Shown piece after piece: positions 17,475 to 26,592 of a stretch of DNA of 51,378 nucleotides (position 1 is its first letter; each line of letters opens with the position of its first letter). The stretch is taken from positions 1 to 51,378 of the forward strand of contig JAJPHE010000086.1 in assembly GCA_021325435.1 (NCBI GenBank), written 5' to 3'. Under the pieces are notes generated by a model. That model was not told the DNA's origin and ran no database searches. It saw only the letters and a program-made list of their open reading frames with translations. The position numbers were made by a program, and so were the translations under genes. The DNA is from Actinomycetota bacterium. GTDB taxonomy: Bacteria; Actinomycetota; Acidimicrobiia; Acidimicrobiales; JAJPHE01.

Positions 17475-18425
17475 TCAGGCGTCTGTGCGGCGCAGGCCGG
17501 CCCGCTCGCCCCGGCTGACGAACTTGATGGCCATCTTGCGGCTGGCCTCGTCGATCATCTCGTCGCCGAACATGACCGCGCCCTTGCGCTCACCCGGCGC
17601 CCCGTGGGTGGTCGCCTGCTCGTAGGCGTCGAGGATGGCCCAGGCCCGGTCGAACTGCTCCTGGGTGGGCGAGAAGACCTCGTTGAGGATGGCGACCTGG
17701 TCGGGGTGGAGGGCCCACTTGCCGTCGTAGCCGAGCGTCCGGGTGCGCTTGCAGTACTCGCGGAAGCCGTCAGGGTCACGCACGTAGAGATAGGGCCCGT
17801 CGATGACCTGCAGCCCGTTGGCCCGGCCGGCCATGAGGATCTTGGAGAACACGTAGTGGAAGTGGTCGCCGGGGTAGTCGGCGATCTCCACTCCCCCGGT
17901 CAGGACGGGCATCTCCATCGAGGCGGCAAAGTCGGCCGGGCCGAAGATGATCGTCTCGAGACGGGGCGACGCCGCGCAGATCTCCTCCACGTTGATGAGG
18001 CCGCGGGTGGTCTCGATCTGGGCCTCGATGCCGATGTGGCCGGCCGGCAGCCCCGAGGTCTTCTCAACCTGGGTCAGCAGCAGGTCGAGGGCGACCACCT
18101 CGGCGGCGGACTGCACCTTGGGCAGCATGACCTCGTCGAGGCGCGGCCCGGCGTTGCCGACGACCTCGATGACGTCCCCGTAGGTCCACTCGGTGTCCCA
18201 TGCGTTTATCCGGACGCACAGGACCCGCTCCCCCCAGTCCTGGTTTTTGATGGCGTCGACGACCTTGGCCCGGGCCGCCACCTTCTCCAGCGGGGCGACG
18301 GAGTCCTCGAGGTCGAGGAAGGTCATGTCGGCGGCGACGGTCGGGCCCTTCTCGAGAAAACGTTCGCTGGACCCGGGGACCGACAGGCAGGAACGGCGGG
18401 GAAGGTCGCGGGATCGTTGGGACAT
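17475..18425 (-). CDS. HpcH/HpaI-family CoA-ester lyase, probable L-malyl-CoA/beta-methylmalyl-CoA lyase
   Basis: A 316-residue lyase of the CitE/Mcl family, which cleaves malyl-CoA or methylmalyl-CoA to glyoxylate and acetyl- or propionyl-CoA. Evidence: SCLSVPGSSERFLEKG, FLDLEDSVAPLEK (acidic metal/CoA region), LPKVQSAAEV, EAQIETTRGL (metal-binding Glu), IIFGPADFAASM and GYDGKWALHPDQV. ATG 18425 follows TAGCAT (complement of 18432-18437) by 6 nt, a leaderless pattern. Together with mcd it suggests an ethylmalonyl-CoA-type pathway. A CitE-like enzyme for another 3-hydroxyacyl-CoA is possible. Confidence 0.83.
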   Translation of the reverse strand: MSQRSRDLPRRSCLSVPGSSERFLEKGPTVAADMTFLDLEDSVAPLEKVAARAKVVDAIKNQDWGERVLCVRINAWDTEWTYGDVIEVVGNAGPRLDEVMLPKVQSAAEVVALDLLLTQVEKTSGLPAGHIGIEAQIETTRGLINVEEICAASPRLETIIFGPADFAASMEMPVLTGGVEIADYPGDHFHYVFSKILMAGRANGLQVIDGPYLYVRDPDGFREYCKRTRTLGYDGKWALHPDQVAILNEVFSPTQEQFDRAWAILDAYEQATTHGAPGERKGAVMFGDEMIDEASRKMAIKFVSRGERAGLRRTDA

Positions 18426-18477
18426 GGTCCGATGCTAAGGGTGTCTCCGCGGCAGGTGCCAGCGAGGAAAGGGCCCC

Positions 18478-19668
18478 TCAGGCGGCCAGATCCTCGGGGA
18501 CGAGCTGCTCGGTTATGAGCCGGCCGAAGCGTTCGGGCTGACCGGCGACGAAGCGCCGGCACAGGCGAAAACCCTCGATGTAGCAGGTGATGTAGGCCCG
18601 CCACGTCGGATCGAGGAGGAACGACACCGACTTCTGCGCCCGGGGGCGGGGCAGGAGCGACCAGCGGGCCAGGTAGTCCACCACCGCCTCGGGGTCCACC
18701 CCGTCGGCGTGCAGCATGAAGGCGGCGTTGGCCCGCACGTAGCCGAGGTCCTCGCCGGCCGTGGCCACCGCCGCCACCACCTCGGCGTCGTAGGGGACCC
18801 CGAGCGGCCGCAGGTGGTCGGCCACCGCGGACTCGGGCCGTTGTCCCATCACCACCTCCAGGCCGAGGTCGGCCAGACCCTCGGCCAGCAGGCACTGGGG
18901 TGTGCCCACGAGGAAGATCGTCTCCTCCAGCAGGCGGCGGGACCGGACGAGGCCCACCTCCTTGCGGGAGTGCTCGGTGTGGTGACCGGGGTAGGCCTCG
19001 TGGGCCACCAGGTGGGCGAGCGAGGTGCTGAGGACCGGCAGGTCGGTGTTGACCGCCACCCGGCTACGCAGCCCTCCGAGGTAGTAGTTGAAGCCGGCCC
19101 ACGGCTGGTTGGTGACCAGCTCGAAATCGACCTGCTCGCCGGCGGGCAGCCCGAACATGGACGAGGTCCGCTGGCGCAGGTCGTCGGCCAGCGAACGGAT
19201 GGCGCCCTCCAGCCGGTCGACGGGCACCGCCTGCGATTCGCGCCAGGCGATGTAGCGGTCGGCCACCGGGCCCGAGCCGGGCAGCACCTCGTCGAGGCGC
19301 CGGTGGGCGGCGGCGAAGACCTCCTCGTCCTGGCGGCGAGGCGCCACCCCGTAGCAGGCCTCCACCTCCTCGGCGTAGCCCAGCTGCTCTCCGGCCAGCA
19401 CCCGGGCGGTGGTGCGCAGCCCCTTCGCCTGGGCCCGCAGCCACCGGCGTCGGGTGTCGTCGAGGGCCTCGCCGTCCTCGGCGTCTCCTGCGTCGATGGA
19501 CTCGAGCAGCTCGGTCGCCCGCCGGACCAGATCGGCGGGGGGCACAAGGGGTGCGGCCGCCGCCCGTTCGGCCAGCTCGGCGGGCCCGTAGTAGGCGTCG
19601 ACCAGTCCCTCGACGTGGCGGCCGAGGGCCAGGCCGAGCTCCAGGTAGGTGGTGACCGGCCCGGTCAC
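18478..19668 (-). CDS. DUF885-like putative metallopeptidase
   Basis: A 396-residue, mostly helical protein. HLVAHEAYPGHHTEHSRKE holds an HExxxGHH-type metal motif typical of DUF885 proteins, which resemble zinc-dependent peptidases, and EGLADLGLE gives a candidate third ligand. No signal peptide is seen, so it is probably cytoplasmic. The start GTG 19668 abuts the dienelactone hydrolase stop (19669-19671) with no spacer, so the two genes are likely coupled. Substrate unknown. Confidence 0.75.
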   Translation of the reverse strand: MTGPVTTYLELGLALGRHVEGLVDAYYGPAELAERAAAAPLVPPADLVRRATELLESIDAGDAEDGEALDDTRRRWLRAQAKGLRTTARVLAGEQLGYAEEVEACYGVAPRRQDEEVFAAAHRRLDEVLPGSGPVADRYIAWRESQAVPVDRLEGAIRSLADDLRQRTSSMFGLPAGEQVDFELVTNQPWAGFNYYLGGLRSRVAVNTDLPVLSTSLAHLVAHEAYPGHHTEHSRKEVGLVRSRRLLEETIFLVGTPQCLLAEGLADLGLEVVMGQRPESAVADHLRPLGVPYDAEVVAAVATAGEDLGYVRANAAFMLHADGVDPEAVVDYLARWSLLPRPRAQKSVSFLLDPTWRAYITCYIEGFRLCRRFVAGQPERFGRLITEQLVPEDLAA

Positions 19669-20349
19669 TCAGCCGATGTTCGAGCGCAGGAAGGCCAGCG
19701 TGCGCATCCACGCCTGCTGGGCCACTTCGGCGTTGTAGACCTCGGGTCGGGTGTCGTTGAAGAAGGCGTGGTCGACCCCCGGGTAGATGAATAGCTGCGC
19801 CTGCTTGCCGAGATCCTTCAACTGAGCCTCGAGCTCACGCACCTTGTCCGGCGTGAAGAACCCGTCCTTCTCGGCGTAGTGGCCCTCGACGGCCGCCGAC
19901 AGCTTCGAGTAGTCGGGCTGGGCCTCGGGCCAGGCGATCACCCCGTAGAACGGGACGACGGCGCGGACCTTGTCGGGACGGTGACAGCCGAGCACCAGGG
20001 CGAGGCCCCCGCCCATGCAGAAGCCGACCACCCCAACCCCCCGGCCGTCGGAAAGCTCGTCGACCCTGTCGACAGCGCCCGACATGTCCTTGGCCGCCCG
20101 CTCGATGTTGAGCGCCATCATCTTCTTGCCCGCCTCGTCGGGCTCGCTGGTGGTCTCGCCGTGGTACAGGTCCGGAGCCAGGGCGACGAAGCCCTCGTCG
20201 GCGAAGCGGTCGCAGACGTCCTTGATGTGGTCGACCAGACCCCACCACTCCTGGATCACAACCACGCCCGGCCCGCGGCCGGCCGCCGGGGTCGCCAGGT
20301 AACCCTGGCCGGTCGAACCATTGCTTGGGAACTCGACGATCTCACCCAT
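19669..20349 (-). CDS. dienelactone hydrolase family protein
   Basis: A 226-residue alpha/beta-hydrolase of the DLH type (carboxymethylenebutenolidase, aromatic degradation, or a general esterase). VIQEWWGL carries the family Glu, VGFCMGGGLALVLG the nucleophile Cys elbow, and PGVDHAFFND the catalytic His. FYGVIAWPE matches the family. ATG 20349 is 7 nt downstream of TAGCGT (complement of 20357-20362), which fits a leaderless start. Confidence 0.9.
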   Translation of the reverse strand: MGEIVEFPSNGSTGQGYLATPAAGRGPGVVVIQEWWGLVDHIKDVCDRFADEGFVALAPDLYHGETTSEPDEAGKKMMALNIERAAKDMSGAVDRVDELSDGRGVGVVGFCMGGGLALVLGCHRPDKVRAVVPFYGVIAWPEAQPDYSKLSAAVEGHYAEKDGFFTPDKVRELEAQLKDLGKQAQLFIYPGVDHAFFNDTRPEVYNAEVAQQAWMRTLAFLRSNIG

Positions 20350-20388
20350 GCGGTCGACGCTAGTCGTGGGACCGAATGGCCCCGCAGG

Positions 20389-21195
20389 TCACCCGGAGGC
20401 CCGCAACAGCTCCGGCGCCACCGGGCAGTCGGCCCGCCCGGCGACGCTGGCGGGCGACCCCCTCCCCGCCGGCCCCACGACTTCGTCGACCAACGCCAGG
20501 GGCACCACCTCGAACGGGCGCTCCCACGGCTCCTCGCCCCGCCCGTCGATGCGCGCCAGTTGCGCCTCCCACAGTCGGGCCGGGAGGACCCGGCCGACAC
20601 CGAGCGCCAGCCACACCGCCACACCCTCGGCCCGGGCGACGGCGGCGGCCGCCTTGGAGCCGGTGGCGGCGAGGAAGCCGTCTGGGCCGGCCGCCAGCGC
20701 TTCGAGCAGCACCACCCCCGCCACGGTGACGGCCGCTCCGATGCCGGCGGGGTCGACCTCGAGGGCGTCGCCTCCGGCGCCCGACAGCCGCCGGGCCAGG
20801 GCCGCCCCCTCGCCATCCACGTCCACGGCCAGGACCTCGAGGTCCCCCCGCTTGCGCAGCGCCTGGGCGGCCTGCTCGGGCCAGCCGACGACCACGACGG
20901 TGGCGGCGTCGGCCGGCAGTTCGACGGCCAGCCGATCGGCCGTCGGGTCCTCGTCGAGCTGGGCGGCGGCCCGGTAGGCCTCGGCCACCGGATCCGGGGC
21001 GGCGAGAACCCGGGCTGCCATCCACCACATCGGGCCCATTTCCATGTGGCGGTCGACGAGACGGCGGCAGCCGGTGACCACCGCCGCCGGGTCCCCGCCC
21101 AGCGACGCCAGGGCGGCGGCCGCCTCGCGAGCTAGCAACGAGGGTCCGGCGCCCTCGGCCCTGGCCACCATGCGCAGGCGCTCGATGGGATGCAC
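20389..21195 (-). CDS. hypothetical protein with eIF2B/sugar-isomerase-like features
   Basis: A 268-residue protein. I recognise the general look (ARAEGAGPSLLAREAAAAL, GPMWWMAARVL) of actinobacterial proteins that distantly resemble the eIF2B-alpha/ribose-1,5-bisphosphate isomerase fold: a helical N-terminus, then alternating beta strands such as AATVVVVGWPEQA and LEVLAVDVDGEG, and AGVVLLEALAAGPDGFLAATG. No catalytic motif can be assigned. It lies between fumC and the DLH gene on the same strand. The fold assignment is tentative. Confidence 0.7.
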   Translation of the reverse strand: MHPIERLRMVARAEGAGPSLLAREAAAALASLGGDPAAVVTGCRRLVDRHMEMGPMWWMAARVLAAPDPVAEAYRAAAQLDEDPTADRLAVELPADAATVVVVGWPEQAAQALRKRGDLEVLAVDVDGEGAALARRLSGAGGDALEVDPAGIGAAVTVAGVVLLEALAAGPDGFLAATGSKAAAAVARAEGVAVWLALGVGRVLPARLWEAQLARIDGRGEEPWERPFEVVPLALVDEVVGPAGRGSPASVAGRADCPVAPELLRASG

Positions 21196-21213
21196 GGCCC
21201 TACCGTCCGTCGG

Positions 21214-22614
21214 TCACTTCACAATGCCGCCCTTGGTCATCGCCATGACGTCCAGGGCGCGGTCCGCCTCCTCCTCGCTGAGCAACCCCTGCTCGATGAC
21301 GACGGTGCGCAGGTCCTTTCCTTCGGCGAGGGCCGTCTTGATGACGCGTGCGGCCTCCTCGTAGCCGATGTACGGGTTGAGCGACGTTCCCACCGAAGGA
21401 GACGAAAGGGCATAGGTGCGGCACTGCTCCTCGTCGGCGGTGATCCCCTTGACGCACTTGTCGGCCAGGGCCCGGCTCACGTTGGCCAACAGCCGGATCG
21501 ACTCGAGCAGGTTGCGGCCGATGACCGGCAGCATGACGTTGAGCTCGAGGTTGCCCGCCGACCCTCCGAAGGCGACGGCGGCGTCGTTGCCGAACACCTG
21601 GGCCACCACCTGGCACACCGCCTCGGGCACCACCGGGTTCACCTTGCCCGGCATGATCGACGAGCCGGGCTGTAGGTCGGGCAGGTGGATCTCGCCGAGC
21701 CCGGTGCGGGGACCGCTCGACATCAGGCGCAGGTCGTTGGCGCACTTGTACAGCGACACGGCGATGGTGCGGCAGACGCCCGATGCCTCGACCAGCGCGT
21801 CACGCGCCCCCTGAGCTTCGAAGTGATCGCGCGCCTCGGTGAGAGGTAGCCCGGTCGCCTCGGCCAGACGACGGATGACACCTTTGGCGAATCCCTTGGG
21901 TGCGTTGAGCCCGGTGCCCACGGCCGTGCCGCCCAGGGGAAGCTCGCACACCCGCGCCATGCACGCCTGCACCCGCTCGATGCCATGGTCGATGGCAGCG
22001 GCGTAGCCGCCGAACTCCTGGCCGAGGGTGACGGGCGTGGCGTCCATCAGGTGGGTCCGGCCCGACTTGACCACGGCGCGGAACTGACGCTGCTTGGCCC
22101 GCAGGGTCTTGGCCAGATGGTCCAGGGCCGGCACCAGCTCCTCGGCGAGGAGGCGGCCAGCGGCGAGGTGGATGGCGGAGGGGAACACGTCGTTGGAGGA
22201 CTGCGAGGCGTTGGGCTCGTCGTTGGGCCGGATCTCTCGCCCCAGCCGCTCCCCCGCCAGATGGGCCAGCACCTCGTTCATGTTCATGTTCGAAGAGGTC
22301 CCGGAGCCGGTCTGGTAGACGTCGACCGGAAACTGGTCGTCCCACTCCCCGGCCGCCACCTCGCCGGCGGCGGCGGCCAGGGCGGCCCCCACGTCCTTGG
22401 CCACCAGCCGGAGTCGCACGTTCTCCTCGGCCGCCGCCCCCTTTATCTGGGCCAGGGCGGCGATCAGGGCCCGGTCGATGCGCAGCCCCGAGATCGGGAA
22501 GTTCTCCACCGCCCGCTGGGTCTGGGCTCCCCAGCGGGCCGAGGCCGGCACCCGGACCTCGCCCATCGAGTCGTGCTCGATCCGGTACTCGGGCTCGTTT
22601 GCGGCAGGGCTCAT
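21214..22614 (-). CDS. fumC: class II fumarate hydratase
   Basis: A 466-residue fumarase (fumarate + H2O to L-malate, TCA cycle, cytoplasmic homotetramer). The signature [16 protein letters not shown] is intact, with [28 protein letters not shown] and [22 protein letters not shown] 22614 lies 6 nt after TACCGT (complement of 22622-22627), a leaderless pattern. It is divergent from the NlpC/P60 gene. Confidence 0.97.
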   Translation of the reverse strand: MSPAANEPEYRIEHDSMGEVRVPASARWGAQTQRAVENFPISGLRIDRALIAALAQIKGAAAEENVRLRLVAKDVGAALAAAAGEVAAGEWDDQFPVDVYQTGSGTSSNMNMNEVLAHLAGERLGREIRPNDEPNASQSSNDVFPSAIHLAAGRLLAEELVPALDHLAKTLRAKQRQFRAVVKSGRTHLMDATPVTLGQEFGGYAAAIDHGIERVQACMARVCELPLGGTAVGTGLNAPKGFAKGVIRRLAEATGLPLTEARDHFEAQGARDALVEASGVCRTIAVSLYKCANDLRLMSSGPRTGLGEIHLPDLQPGSSIMPGKVNPVVPEAVCQVVAQVFGNDAAVAFGGSAGNLELNVMLPVIGRNLLESIRLLANVSRALADKCVKGITADEEQCRTYALSSPSVGTSLNPYIGYEEAARVIKTALAEGKDLRTVVIEQGLLSEEEADRALDVMAMTKGGIVK

Positions 22615-22725
22615 GCGGGCACGGTAGACCTAGGCGCCGACGGCCGGCGACCGACGCCACCCTGCCGTCGAGGGGGGCCGGTTGCGCGCGCACGGCCCCG
22701 CTGACCTGGCCTTTCGCGGCAATTC

Positions 22726-22755
22726 TTGCAAGCGCGGCGTCGGGGCGACTACCTT
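22726..22755 (+). promoter_or_regulatory. probable promoter of the NlpC/P60 gene
   Basis: A -35-like TTGCAA (22726-22731) and a -10-like TACCTT (22750-22755) are separated by 18 nt. The -10 lies 11 nt before GTG 22767, so transcription would start at or very near the start codon (leaderless). Confidence 0.5.
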
Positions 22756-22765
22756 CGGCGCCCGT

Positions 22766-22781
22766 TGTGAACCTGTTCACG
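22766..22781 (+). promoter_or_regulatory. CRP-like palindrome over the NlpC/P60 start
   Basis: TGTGAACCTGTTCACG fits the CRP/GlxR consensus TGTGA-N6-TCACA in 9 of 10 positions. It covers the start codon and the expected transcription start, so a bound regulator would most likely repress. Mycobacterial CRP controls some cell-wall hydrolase genes, which makes the site plausible. No bound factor is known here. Confidence 0.45.
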
Positions 22782-23870
22782 AGCAGACTCACGACCTCTA
22801 CGGCCCAGCGGGGAGCCGGCACCACGAACAGGCTCCGGGTCGTCGCGGCCATTTTCGGCGCTGCGGTGATGACCGCCGGCCTCGCCGGCGTCGCCTCGGC
22901 GGACCCCATCGCGTCCGCCCAGGCCCAGGCCAGTCAGATCGCCGCCAGGCTGGGCGCCCTCGACGCCCAGATGGCCCGCCTCGACGAGCAGCTCGACCAG
23001 GCCCAGAACCGCCTGAACGGCGTCAACCAGCAACTGGCGGCGGCCCGCGACGCCTACGACCAGGCCCAGTCCGAGGTCGCCTCCACCCGCCAGGCCCTCA
23101 AGAACCAGGCCGTCACCGCCTACCTGCAGGGCGGAGACATGGTCGGGGTGCAGCAGCTCATGCAGTCGAGCGAGACGGCGGCCGCCTTGCGCCAGGGATA
23201 CATGTCGAGCGTCGCCGACTCCGAGCAGAACGCCATCGACTCGTACCACGCCGCCATCCTCCAGTTCCAGGCCCGCCAGGCCCAGCTGGAGTCGGCCCAG
23301 GCCAGCGCCCAGTCCGCCGTCGACTCGGTGAGGTCCGCCCGCGACGCTTCGGCCCGGGCGGCGGCCGCCGAGCAAGCCCAGCTGGCCGCGGTCAAGGGCC
23401 ACCTCGCCGATCTGGTCGCCCAAGTGGAGGCGCAGAAGGCGGCCGCGGCCCAGGCCCGCATCCAGGCCCAGGCGGCCTCCCGCTCCAGCTTCTCCCCCGC
23501 CAACCTGCCGCCACCCGGCCAGGGGGCGGGCACGGCCGTGGCGTGGGCCCGGGCCGAGCTCGGCAAGCCCTACGTCTACGGCGCCGCCGGGCCCGACAGC
23601 TTCGACTGCTCCGGTCTGACGATGTACGTGTGGGGCAAGGCCGGAGTGGGCCTCCCCCACTCGGCCGCCGGCCAGTGGGACGACACCACCCGGGTGCCGA
23701 TCAGCCAGCTGCAGCCGGGCGATCTCGTCTTCTACTACCAGCCGGTGGACCACGTCGGCATCTACGTGGGCGGGGGCGAGATGATCGTCGCCGACCACAC
23801 CGGCACGAACGTACGCTACGCCTCGATCTTCCGCGACGGCCTTGACGGAGGCGGCCGGGTCAACGGCTGA
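22767..23870 (+). CDS. secreted NlpC/P60 peptidoglycan endopeptidase with coiled coil
   Basis: A 367-residue exported hydrolase. A basic N-terminus and hydrophobic VVAAIFGAAVMTAGLAGVASA form the signal peptide. Residues of about 45-220 are Gln/Ala-rich coiled coil (QIAARLGALDAQMARLDEQ onward). The C-terminal NlpC/P60 domain has the Cys in FDCSGLTMYVWG and the His in VDHVGIYVGGG, with LQPGDLVFY before. It cleaves peptide stems of peptidoglycan, like RipA and Streptomyces P60 proteins, and probably acts in cell separation. The start GTG 22767 is chosen from the promoter position. Confidence 0.92.
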   Translation: MNLFTSRLTTSTAQRGAGTTNRLRVVAAIFGAAVMTAGLAGVASADPIASAQAQASQIAARLGALDAQMARLDEQLDQAQNRLNGVNQQLAAARDAYDQAQSEVASTRQALKNQAVTAYLQGGDMVGVQQLMQSSETAAALRQGYMSSVADSEQNAIDSYHAAILQFQARQAQLESAQASAQSAVDSVRSARDASARAAAAEQAQLAAVKGHLADLVAQVEAQKAAAAQARIQAQAASRSSFSPANLPPPGQGAGTAVAWARAELGKPYVYGAAGPDSFDCSGLTMYVWGKAGVGLPHSAAGQWDDTTRVPISQLQPGDLVFYYQPVDHVGIYVGGGEMIVADHTGTNVRYASIFRDGLDGGGRVNG

Positions 23871-23895
23871 GCCCTCCGTCCACGGAGGGAGGCCA

Positions 23896-25575
23896 TTGGC
23901 GATCAGACGCAGCCGCATCAGGGCGCCAGAGCTGTCCGGCTCCGGGGGCTGGCTGAACACCGACGCTCCCCTGTCCATGGCGTCCCTGCGCGGGAAGGTC
24001 GTGCTCCTCGACTTCTGGACCTACTGCTGTGTCAACTGCCTGCGGCTGCTCGAGGAGCTGCGCCCGCTGGAGGAGAAGTGGGGCGACGAACTGGTCGTCG
24101 TCGGCGTCCACTCACCGAAATTCCCCCGCGAGGCTGACCAAGCGGCCCTGCGCGCTGCCCTGGTTCGCCACCGCGTGACCCACCCCGTGCTGGACGATCC
24201 CGAGCTGGTGACGTGGGACCAGTACGCGGTGAAGGGATGGCCGACGGTCGTGCTCGTCGACCCTGAGGGATACGTGGTGGGGGCGGCCTCCGGCGAGGGT
24301 TGCGGTCCGGTGCTCGATGACGCCGTGGCCGACGTGGTCGCGCGGGCGTCGGCCGCCGGCACTCTGGTGCGCGGACGTCGACGGGGCCCGGCGTCGGCCC
24401 CGCCGGCGGGACCGCTCGCCTTTCCGGGCAAAGTGGCGGTGGACCCCGGCGGAGAGCGGATCGCCGTGTCCGACACCGGCCACGACCGGGTCCTGGTCGC
24501 CTACCCCGACGGCCTCGCCGTCGCCGAGGTGACCGGGCTCACCCAGCCCCAGGGCGTCCGCTTCACCGGCCGGGGCCTGATCATCTGCGACACCGGCGCC
24601 GACCGGGTGGTCGAGGTCGAGCTCAGCGAGGAGGGGGCCGGGCCGCTGACGACCGTGGTCGACGGACTGGCGTCGCCCTGGGATGTGGTGGTCGAGCCGT
24701 CGGGCGCCGCGGTGGTGGCCGAGGCCGGGCGCCACCGCCTCTGGCGGGTGCCCGGGGGTCCCCGACCCGCCGAGCCGGTGGCGGGGAACGGCCGCGAGGG
24801 GCTGGCCGACGGACCAGCGACCGAAGCCGAGCTGGCCCAGCCGTCGGGCCTGTGCCTGGACCGCGGCGGGATCGTGTTCGCCGACGCCGAGTCCAGCGCC
24901 CTGCGGCTGCTGTCTGCCGAGGGGCGGGTGACGACCATCGTGGGTGAGGGTCTCTTCGACTGGGGACACGACGACGGCCCCCCGGCCCAGGCCCGCCTCC
25001 AGCACCCTCTCGGCGTGGCGGCGCGGGGCGCCACCGTGTTCGTGGCCGACACCTTCAACTCGCGCCTGCGGGTGTGGGACGGCAGCCAGCTCGCCACCAT
25101 CCCCGTCGGAGACGGCACCCTCGACGAGCCGGGCGGCCTGGACGTGACGCCCGAGGGTCGGCTGCTGGTCGCCGACACCAACCACCACCGGGTGGTGACG
25201 GTCGACCCGGCGACGGGACGGGTGGAGCCGCTGCCCATCGACCTGTCGGGATTGGACGCCCGCCCGGCCGCCGGGGTGACCGCCCGGCGCGGATCCACCT
25301 TCACCCTCGACCTCACCATCTCCCTGGACGGCCGGGCCCTCGACGACTCGGCGGGGCCGCCGGTCCGGGCCGCCGTCGAAGCCCGCCCACCTCACCTTCT
25401 CGCCCCGGGGGCCCGCCAGTGGGCCCTCGACGACGTCTGCCGCCTGGTCCAGCTGACGGGCGGGGCTCGGCCGGACACCGGCACCCTGCTGGTGGAAGTC
25501 TCCGCCGCCGTGTGCGGCGACGGGACCTGCGAGGTGATCACCCGCCGCCGCCGCCACCGGCTGACGATCACCTGA
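23896..25575 (+). CDS. thioredoxin-like and NHL-repeat protein (NHLRC2-type)
   Basis: A 559-residue two-domain protein. An N-terminal thioredoxin fold (about 30-165) has LLDFWTYCCVNCLR, a CxxC site as in NHLRC2-like proteins, and GWPTVVLVDPEG as the cis-Pro loop. Then NHL beta-propeller repeats follow: VSDTGHDRVLVAYPDG, ICDTGADRVVEVE, VADTFNSRLRVWDG, VADTNHHRVVTVD. No signal peptide is seen, so it is cytoplasmic. TTG 23896 has GGAGGGAGG just upstream (23884-23892), a strong ribosome site, so I prefer it to earlier codons that overlap the previous gene. A general redox or scaffold role is inferred. Confidence 0.87.
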   Translation: MAIRRSRIRAPELSGSGGWLNTDAPLSMASLRGKVVLLDFWTYCCVNCLRLLEELRPLEEKWGDELVVVGVHSPKFPREADQAALRAALVRHRVTHPVLDDPELVTWDQYAVKGWPTVVLVDPEGYVVGAASGEGCGPVLDDAVADVVARASAAGTLVRGRRRGPASAPPAGPLAFPGKVAVDPGGERIAVSDTGHDRVLVAYPDGLAVAEVTGLTQPQGVRFTGRGLIICDTGADRVVEVELSEEGAGPLTTVVDGLASPWDVVVEPSGAAVVAEAGRHRLWRVPGGPRPAEPVAGNGREGLADGPATEAELAQPSGLCLDRGGIVFADAESSALRLLSAEGRVTTIVGEGLFDWGHDDGPPAQARLQHPLGVAARGATVFVADTFNSRLRVWDGSQLATIPVGDGTLDEPGGLDVTPEGRLLVADTNHHRVVTVDPATGRVEPLPIDLSGLDARPAAGVTARRGSTFTLDLTISLDGRALDDSAGPPVRAAVEARPPHLLAPGARQWALDDVCRLVQLTGGARPDTGTLLVEVSAAVCGDGTCEVITRRRRHRLTIT

Positions 25576-25621
25576 ACGAGATCGCCCGAACGACGATCGC
25601 CCGAACGACGACCGCCTGAAC
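25572..25621. repeat. 15-nt tandem repeat at the end of the thioredoxin-NHL gene
   Basis: Three imperfect 15-nt units (25572-25586, 25587-25601, 25602-25616), CTGAACGAGATCGCC, CGAACGACGATCGCC and CGAACGACGACCGCC, followed by TGAAC. The first unit contains the stop codon (25573-25575). The units fill most of the gap before the next gene. Confidence 0.6.
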
Positions 25622-25633
25622 AAGGATGGAGTG

Positions 25634-26575
25634 ATGAGAGCGCTGACTGTCGCCGGCGGAGAGGTGGTGACCGACGAGCGGCCGGACCCGACACCGGGCA
25701 CCGGCGAGATCCTCGTCCGGGTGCGGGCCGCCGGGATCAACGCCGCCGACCTGCTGCAGCGCCAGGGGCTGTACCCGGCGCCCCCCGGCGCCCCCGCCGA
25801 CATCCCCGGCCTCGAGCTGGCCGGCGAGGTCATCGCCTGCGGGCCCGACGCCACCCGGTTCTCGCCCGGCGACCGGGTGATGGCGCTGGTCGGAGGGGGC
25901 GCCCAGGCCGAGCTGGCCGTGGTGCACGAACGGGTCGCCATGCCCGTGCCCGACGGGGTGAGCTGGGAGGTCGCCGGCGCCTTCCCGGAGACGTTCATCA
26001 CCGCCCACGACGCCCTGTTCACCCAGTGCGGGCTGGGGCCCGGTGAACGGTTGCTCGTCCATGGTGGAGCCGGCGGGGTGGGGACCTCGGCGGTCCAGTT
26101 GGGGGTGGCGGTGGGAGCCCAGGTGACGGCGTCGGTGCGCGACCCGAAACTGCGGCCCAGGGTCGAGGCCCTCGGCGCCGGGGTGGTCCCCCACGACGAC
26201 TTCGCCGGGGGCGGCCCCTTCGACGTGATCCTCGAGCTGGTCGGGGCGGTGAACCTGGAGGCCAACCTGTCCTGCCTGGCCGGTTGCGGGCGAATCTCGA
26301 TCATCGGCCTCAGCGCCGGCGGACGAGGCGAGATCGACCTGTTCGCCCTGATGGGCAAGCGGGCCCGGATCCACGGCTCGACCCTCAGGTCCCGCCCCCT
26401 CGAGGCCAAAGCGGAGGCGGCCCGCCAGGTCGAGCGGCACGTGCTGCCCCTGCTGGGGGCGGGGAAGGTGGCGCCGCCGGTCGAGGCCGTCTTTCCCCTG
26501 GACGACGCGGCCGCCGCCTACCAGCGCTTCGCCGCGGGGGGGAAGTTCGGCAAGGTGGTCTTGGCCTGCGGCTGA
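25634..26575 (+). CDS. zinc-independent MDR oxidoreductase, quinone reductase-like
   Basis: A 313-residue medium-chain dehydrogenase. VRAAGINAADLLQRQGLYP and PGLELAGEVIACG start the GroES-like domain. LVHGGAGGVGTSAVQLGVAVG is the NADPH-binding motif. The zinc ligands of alcohol dehydrogenases are absent, which fits quinone oxidoreductase/PIG3-type NADPH enzymes. ATG 25634 has AAGGA 7 nt upstream; GTG 25631 lies only 4 nt from it. The gene follows the 15-nt repeat. Confidence 0.9.
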   Translation: MRALTVAGGEVVTDERPDPTPGTGEILVRVRAAGINAADLLQRQGLYPAPPGAPADIPGLELAGEVIACGPDATRFSPGDRVMALVGGGAQAELAVVHERVAMPVPDGVSWEVAGAFPETFITAHDALFTQCGLGPGERLLVHGGAGGVGTSAVQLGVAVGAQVTASVRDPKLRPRVEALGAGVVPHDDFAGGGPFDVILELVGAVNLEANLSCLAGCGRISIIGLSAGGRGEIDLFALMGKRARIHGSTLRSRPLEAKAEAARQVERHVLPLLGAGKVAPPVEAVFPLDDAAAAYQRFAAGGKFGKVVLACG

Positions 26576-26592
26576 CCGGACGGACCGGGCCC

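Noticed and set aside
24112-26409. Long open frame on the minus strand opposite the thioredoxin-NHL and MDR genes
   Set aside because: Arg/Gly/Pro-rich translation with no motif; long antisense frames are expected at this GC content, and both plus-strand proteins are clear families.
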